Below are positions 58,488 to 64,000 of a stretch of 64,000 nucleotides of DNA, one piece after another. Every line of letters starts with the position of its first letter. Position 1 is the stretch's first letter. Source of the DNA: Capillidium heterosporum (Eukaryota > Entomophthoromycota > Entomophthoromycetes > Entomophthorales > Capillidiaceae). The notes beneath the pieces were generated by a model that saw only the letters and a program-made list of their open reading frames with translations, had not been told where the DNA came from and ran no database searches. The position numbers and the translations under genes were made by a program. The DNA is taken from assembly GCA_016630905.1 (NCBI GenBank), contig WBMQ01000009.1, forward strand, positions 682,001 through 746,000. Reading direction: 5' to 3'.

Positions 58488-59801
58488 TTAAGCCTGCTTG
58501 AGTGCGTCACGTTTCCGCAGACATTTGACGACGAACCGCCACATCTTCTGCAACACCTCAGGCTCGATCTTGCAGTAGTCAATGCTGAACGCATCTATCA
58601 AAAAGTTAAGTATAGGTTGAAGCAACACCGATTACCAGGTTTATGAATTACAGCAACACTTTCTACTCCGGCATGCTTGAGTAGCTTGATCAGGTCTACC
58701 CGCTCCCTTCGGTTTGTCCTACCAATTAGTGCCGCTAGACGTTTACGGTATTTCTATTGTGGTTTAGTATGTTCATGGATAACGAAAATTACGAGAGATG
58801 GATGTAAATTCTTGGATGGGTTAGTTGGAGCTTGAGCCCTAGGTGCAACTCGGTTATGTGTTGAAGTACTGCTTGTACGTGCTGGGTTGGTGCTATCGGG
58901 CTTGGCATAGGTATGGTTGCTCGATCCTTCATTAGTGTCGCGGATTGGCTTATTTTCAAGTCTAACGCGGGGTATTTTGGTATCTCTTACCGAAGGTGGG
59001 TGGGTCCTATCGAGTGATGAAGACTCATTCTTTTTGGGTACCGGTTCTTCACCTGTGGGTTTATCCCTAGATAGGTTTATTTTCTTCCTCGTATCATCGG
59101 TTTGTTCATCCGACTCTAGATCGGAGGATAGTGAGCTTGACTTATCTGCCTGAGTAGATTTTGGTCTAGGAGTGGGCTTTATGCCAATGTCTTCAGTTAA
59201 ACTGCTGGAGGTGGTGTCAGGAATCGATGGAGCTTGCTGGACCGATTTACGAGCAACTCTTCTTATAGAACCAGGGTGCTTCGAAGCAACTTTATACCTA
59301 CTTTCATCGGCGCTCGTTCCAATTAGTAGAGCCATAAACCTGGGACTAACGTTTGTAAATGTCTTGAAGAAGGTTAGTTTAGTTATTGTGAAAAAAGTAC
59401 CATAGTGTGGTTAACCATGTAAAGATTCTTGAAAAAGTTTAGGTCGTGAATGAGAGTGAATGGTTTTTGAGATTTATCTTTGAAAGTTACTTTTATCTTC
59501 ATATCAAATGCACCCCAGCCTTCCTGCTCCGTTTGAAACGGATGCTTAGTAACGACTACAAACGATTAAACAGAATACAAATACAACGGTTACCTATATG
59601 GGGCTTTTCAAATGTATCATGCAAAAAGAATTCGACTTTGTCAACAAAAGTCATGTTCTCATCTATCGCCTGGCCATCATCTTTATCGGACTGAAGTTTC
59701 ACTTTCCACCTGTACATAATATATCCTTCTTCGCTGAGCTTCTTCAGAACGGAGTGGGTAGTGACGACTATTAGATCCTTTTCAATTGACTCTGAAGACA
59801 T
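58488..59801 (-). CDS. YEATS domain protein with AF9/Taf14-like C-terminus
   Basis: Minus exons 59801-59594, 59555-59401, 59362-58793, 58753-58636 and 58594-58488 give 385 residues. The YEATS domain (about 15-110) shows EEGYIMYRWKVKLQSD, FVDKVEFFLHDTFEKPHIVV and EQEGWGAFDMKIKVTFKD, aligning with the acyl-lysine-reading face of AF9/ENL; a Trp takes the place of the cage Tyr of AF9. A long Ser/Pro/Lys-rich linker follows (about 140-310). The C-terminal helices LIKLLKHAGVESVAVI and FSIDYCKIEPEVLQKMWRFV resemble the AHD/ET-like module of AF9/ENL and Taf14. Likely a chromatin reader in transcription complexes. Four introns are 38-41 bp. It shares a 218-bp divergent promoter with the DUF1764-type gene. 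Confidence 0.9.
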
Positions 59802-60019
59802 GCTATTTATAGTTGATTTGTTTTGAGTTTGTTGAGCAGTGTTGTAAGTGGAAGAAGCGTAAAGCTAAGCACCCGACCAATCTAACTAATCTGCTTAGTG
59901 ATTCCCAATCAAATTACTATGATAGGCTTAGTTTGCCGATATTGCGTCATTGAAGATCTAGGTTTTCCAAAGGCAGTGATAAACTGATAAAATTCGATTG
60001 TTCAATTTCTTGCTCAAAT
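59802..60019. promoter_or_regulatory. Bidirectional promoter YEATS / DUF1764 genes
   Basis: 218 bp between divergent starts. No TATA box recognised. Confidence 0.45.
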
Positions 60020-60716
60020 ATGCTCAAAAAGAACTTGGATAAGAAAAAGCCTTTGAAAAAAAGTAATCGATTTATATGGAGTTATACTAAAACGACATCA
60101 GCACCCGAGGCAACAAAGGACAGTAAGCCGTCGAAAAAAAATCAACCTGAAATAAAAAAGACAGCTACAAGCGATAAAGCTAAAGAGACCAGTACTTAAA
60201 ATATAGTTGTTTTTACTTAAAATTTAAATTTTAGATAGTAAGGATATTAAGAAGAAAGGTAATCAATTATAGCTATTTCTTTTAACAAATATGCTTTATA
60301 TAAATAGATGCCACTTCAACTAAAAAAGATGACTTTCTTGAAAATCTCTTTGCTAAAGCGAAACCAAAAGAAAAAGGTACCTTTTAACATCTTAGCTTAT
60401 TATAAATTCATATAGTTAAAGCTGAAGAAGAGATAAAAAGTGCACCTCCGAAAAGAGCAAAAAGTAGTGTGGGTGACGATGCTGACGATGGTTTCTTTGA
60501 CTCTAGAGGAAATGGGAAAAGTAAGCTACGAAAGGTTAGCTTTATATTTCTAATTTAATTATAGAGCGAGCTACAACCGAGGAAGGCTATTCCATCTATT
60601 CAATGTTGGAGCTAAATATCGGCCAAGGCGAAGGAGGTATAGTTTTGATTTTTCACTGTTCCTTATGTTGAATAGATACACCACTCTGCCCCTTCGATTG
60701 CGACTGCTGCTTCTAA
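60020..60716 (+). CDS. DUF1764-type small conserved protein
   Basis: Exons 60020-60191, 60235-60258, 60308-60376, 60416-60520, 60565-60636 and 60676-60716 sum to 483 nt (160 residues). Every intron is phase 1 and none of the exons is long enough to stand out alone. The N-terminal half is Lys-rich and disordered. The C-terminus holds the conserved part: DDGFFDSRG, TTEEGYSIYSMLELNIGQGE and the end GDTPLCPFDCDCCF, a Cys-rich tail characteristic of the eukaryotic DUF1764 family. The function of that family is unknown to me. The Lys-rich start suggests a nuclear or RNA-associated protein. The clean phase pattern and multiple-of-three length support the model. Confidence 0.88.
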
Positions 60717-61368
60717 TTTATGCATCTACATACCAATGTAAGTAGTGATAAAATGATTCAATATAAATATAGATGTGTGTAATTTTTAACCTGACAAATG
60801 TACATGTATACTAGCTTATTATTTGTAACCGATTTGAGTAAATGTTGAATTTATTTAAATGGGAATACATATATAGCTGCATTTTGACATAGTGCTTTCT
60901 TTGTATTATAGTGGCTTTTATCGTATGTTTATCTTGTTGAAACCTATTTTCTAACGTAAGCTAATTTAGCTATGAAACCAGTATTGTGATTTTGAGATAT
61001 TTGTGTTGGATATAAGATAGCTACCATTTAGAATAGAAAGCGAAACTATAGCATTGAAATGCTTGTAATATTTCAGCGATAGATTTTGAATCCAAAGGGC
61101 GATTATGCCATTGATATGTTAGATGGCAAGCATATTTCATATGTAAACACTGCTAAAAATAAAAGTTGATCGAAATAAATAGTTTCACTATCAAAATACT
61201 TTCATCTGTTAACAAATATTCTAGCTTCATTACTAAACTAAAATCAAATTCTATCGTATATAGTAAAGCCAAAGCCTGTACTGTAGCCGAATATGTGAAA
61301 ACTACCATTCTGAGGTATATAAGCTTTAATATAAGGGAAAGTAACACCGACTGTAAACACTTAAAACT
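60717..61368. other. Intergenic between convergent genes, nothing seen
   Basis: About 650 bp. Overlapping frames on both strands at 61153-61375 are mirror images of AT-rich sequence, not genes. Confidence 0.55.
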
Positions 61369-62122
61369 TCAGTAGTCATCATCTTCATCCTCATCATCAG
61401 AAAATATACGGTTCTGGACCTGGCGTGCCTTCTTCGTTTGTACCTCATCGATATCGTCAAAGTCATCTTCCTCTTGCGAAAAGAACTCTTCAATCAAATC
61501 TTCGTCATTAACTTGAGGAGAATCGGCTCTAACTGGCTTGGAGTCGTAATCTTCCTCGTCGAAATCTCCATCATCATCAAAGAGGTCGCCAATCTCCTTT
61601 AGAGGACTATTTCGCTCATAGTCTTGGTTCGGTCGCTGTTGTCCATCGCTATCAGCTTCATCTTCATCACCAAATAGGTCGTCATCGCTATGGGCTTCTT
61701 GGGGGGTTGGAGCCTTCTCTATGCCATACTGAGCCATACGCCTAGCTTCCAAAGCTTTGGTCTGTTCGGCTTGGATGCTGTCTACCCAGTCTCCATACAC
61801 GTCTACAGCGGCCGTCAACCCTACGTAAGGTTAGATGGAATTGCCAAGTAGATACAAATAAAAATCAGAAAGACGAATCTTTAAATTAAAATACATTACT
61901 GTGTACGTTAGTCATAAATTGAGCATGGCATACTCGACACCTAATCGTTCCTGTCTTCTCTTCCTTCTGTCTACATTGAAAGGTTAACATCTCAAAAAGT
62001 AGTTATTCATACATCGTATAGAATGTCGATTTGGATTCGTTGCAACAGGGGCAGTCGAATGTTTTTTCCAAAACTTCCTTTTTCTTGGCTACCGGCTTAC
62101 GTGCTGATTTACGCTTACCCAT
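61369..62122 (-). CDS. ELF1: Transcription elongation factor Elf1, long acidic tail
   Basis: Minus exons 62122-62013, 61970-61900 and 61820-61369 give 210 residues. The N-terminal zinc ribbon matches Elf1/ELOF1: MGKRKSARKP, then CPCC, then CRVCHAQFMTNV, followed by VDVYGDWVDSIQAEQ. Elf1 binds elongating RNA polymerase II near the DNA entry site and helps passage through nucleosomes. The remaining ~120 residues form a strongly acidic, Asp/Glu/Ser tail with likely CK2-type sites, longer than in animals (ELOF1 is about 83 residues) and beyond yeast Elf1 (145). The first intron falls inside the zinc ribbon; the second is 79 bp. Confidence 0.95.
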
Positions 62123-62669
62123 CTTTCTCTGAGATCGAAATGTTTGAGCTGGTTAGTCTGGATTTGAATCCTTTAGCTTTGCTTTGGCCAATTTGATTGG
62201 TCTGCTTAAAGCCGATATTGACTACACAAATTTCCAAAAGTTGTAAGTGAAAGGTGATTTTCATAAATAGTTATTCTAAAGGATTGAGAACTCTATATTT
62301 TTAGAAGCAGTTTTTATACTAAACTTTAAAAGCACATGACGTTAAATCATATAAACCTGTTGTGAAACTCCTAACTATGATTTTTGATATAACGTTAAAG
62401 CCTATAGCTAGTTTATATTATCTAAGTTGGCTTCTAAAGTTGAAGCTTTATGGATTGCACACTAAGGCCAAGATTTAGATCTATTATAACTATATTCTAA
62501 ACATAAATACGGGGGAAGGCTACATTACTGTTTACCTCAGAATGATTCATTAATAAAAGCTTATTATATCAGTCAAATAGTATATAGTGGGCTTGTGATG
62601 CGTATAGGAAAAGCTATATTAATCCCAGATACCCTCAAATACTCAATAATCTGAATCTGTAGTATAAAC
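62123..62669. other. Divergent promoter region ELF1 / BTB gene
   Basis: About 550 bp with no clear element; the BTB gene may have an unseen exon here. Confidence 0.5.
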
Positions 62670-63474
62670 ATGCAACTGAAGATACAGCATCATGAGTTTA
62701 CAAATGAGCTCAAACATAAAGAATTGTATTCATCCAATATCAACGTTGATTTATTCTATAAGGTAGAAGACAACAACCGTAAATGTATCTTATATTGTAT
62801 CCTACTAACCTTGATACAATTATAGTTCTCCTGCTACTTCAATTCGCCAATCTCTACAAGCAGAAGCTGAATGTCGAGTTTACGCTCAGAGCACGTTTAA
62901 GTGGTCATTACCCAAAAGACAAGAACTATACAGTTACATTCCACCCTGGTAAAAACCTGAACCTAATTAGTAAGTAAAGGTGTTGACGAAGCTAATTTTT
63001 TTAGCTATAGAGAAATTGGAGCTCGACTGGTCTAGAATGAAGAATATTGAGTTTGGCTGCTACACTTCCGATGCTTTGGTTAAGGATCAAGGCCAGCTGA
63101 GCAAGAGTTCGCCAGACTTTGAAAAACTTCAGGATTTCAAGCTATATCCAATTGTAGATGATGGGCCTGAAGTTGAGCCTCAGGATCGTGGAATAGGTGT
63201 TCATCGCCTCATGTTGGCCTCCAATTCTAGTTATTTCAGGGAGATGTTTGAATCGGAATCCAATGTATGCATAACTGAGATGCAAATTCCCGAAGTTAGC
63301 TACAAAGGCTTAAGTATGATTGTAAATTACATCTACAAAGGTTCCATTGATCCTGAGTTTATCAAAGCTGCTAATTTCAATGAGTGGATTGATATCTTAA
63401 AGAAAGCATGGCAGTGGGATATCAAGCCTTTAAAGCGCGATATCTTGGTGTTTTTACAGCTATACTGTAGCTAG
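62670..63474 (+). CDS. BTB/POZ domain protein
   Basis: Exons 62670-62784, 62826-62948 and 63005-63474 give 235 residues. The BTB core is in exon 3: GVHRLMLASNSSYFREMFES, then MQIPEVSYKGLSMIVNYIYK and GSID with a terminal helix. The N-terminal ~125 residues (QFANLYKQKLNVEFTLRARL, KLELDWSRMKNIEFG) are not recognised; a beta-sandwich of MATH type is conceivable but no signature is visible. BTB proteins dimerise and often recruit cullin-3; the target here is unknown. The exon 1 start is the first in-frame ATG, but an upstream exon cannot be excluded. Confidence 0.8.
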
Positions 63475-64000
63475 ATTAGTACTTGCTCTTTAAACTTGTT
63501 ATAGGCCTTATATATTTTATATTTAAAGCTATTAGTTAAGTTTGTTTCTGAATCTGCACTTTGTATATAGGCTTCGAAGCAGATAATGTGTTTGAGAAAC
63601 CCTTTTACTAAGTAATATAGTATAGCCAAATTAAGTATATAAAACTTATAAATTATATATGTATCGCTATAAATAAGTATAATGCTGAATATAACTTAAA
63701 AACTTAATGAATTTAGGTAGGTTTCTTTTATATAATTCAAATTGAATTCAAAACTACAGTTACCAGAGCCTATACAAGGTTGATACTGTCGATTTACAGA
63801 TAAGTAGACGGAAATTTAAACTATTTAGCTAATCTAGTATATATCCTTATCAAATACATATTAGACTCAATATCTGTATCAAGACTTTTCAAGGATTGGA
63901 TTGTAGAATGTTATGTATGTAATTAGTATACTTGAGTTAGAGTTATAAATTTTCGATTCCATTATAATGCTATAAAATAAACTTATTTGATAATTGTCAG
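63475..64000. other. Right window edge, nothing seen
   Basis: About 525 bp of AT-rich 3' flank. No gene reaches the edge in a recognisable way. Confidence 0.55.

Overview
This window looks like nuclear DNA of a fungus. It is AT-rich, uses standard stop codons, and its housekeeping genes are cut by many very short GT-AG introns, mostly 35-55 bp and down to 33 bp, usually with a CTAAC or CTAAT branch site and a TAG or AAG acceptor. Gene content that points to a fungus includes a class III chitinase, a monothiol Grx3/4-type glutaredoxin, an ER Erv2-like oxidase, Cwc15, a Mam33/p32 protein and an Alb1-like protein. Metazoan-like genes missing from yeasts are also present (BCAS3, CHORD/CS, propionyl-CoA carboxylase beta), as is a secreted elastase-like protease. 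My best guess is an early-diverging, perhaps insect-associated (Entomophthorales-like) fungus. That placement is inference.

Layout. 0-16 kb is gene-poor: a secreted S1 protease (966-1777), two divergent paralogous orphan genes (5161-6012 and 14920-15582), COX6/COX5A (7913-8372) and a 17-exon BCAS3-like WD40 gene (10264-13921). At 16.9-18.06 kb lies a decayed HSP70 copy on the minus strand. 19.6-36 kb is housekeeping: PUS1 and CSL4 head to head, Grx3/4, CSN7, a double-CDGSH protein, PCCB, MAM33 converging on a CHORD/CS gene, and RPS23. 36.9-43.9 kb holds three consecutive plus-strand genes with no clear introns for secreted proteins: an acid sphingomyelinase-like enzyme carrying two frame breaks, a 637-residue protein with 9-10-residue repeats, and a class III chitinase. 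44-46 kb has CWC15 and ERV2. 46.2-49.5 kb is a gene desert containing what looks like a broken Hpc2/ubinuclein fragment. 49.5-63.5 kb is dense housekeeping again: DUS3 and ALB1 head to head, HSP10, TRM1, AP-1 sigma, a YEATS gene head to head with a DUF1764-type gene, ELF1, and a BTB/POZ gene.

I rebuilt 23 spliced genes by hand, about 112 introns in total. In all but one the exon lengths sum to a multiple of three; the exception is CSN7, which carries a +1 break. Functional themes: tRNA modification (PUS1, DUS3, TRM1), RNA processing (CSL4, CWC15), transcription and chromatin (YEATS, ELF1), mitochondrial function (COX6, PCCB, MAM33, HSP10), redox and Fe-S handling (Grx, CDGSH, ERV2), and secreted hydrolases suited to attacking animal or chitinous substrates.

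Most notable: a 49-bp AT-AC intron in PUS1; an in-frame UGA with +1 resumption in CSN7; the two-member Cys-rich orphan family; the secreted short-repeat protein; protein-coding micro-exons of 11 and 17 nt; and the two pseudogene relics.
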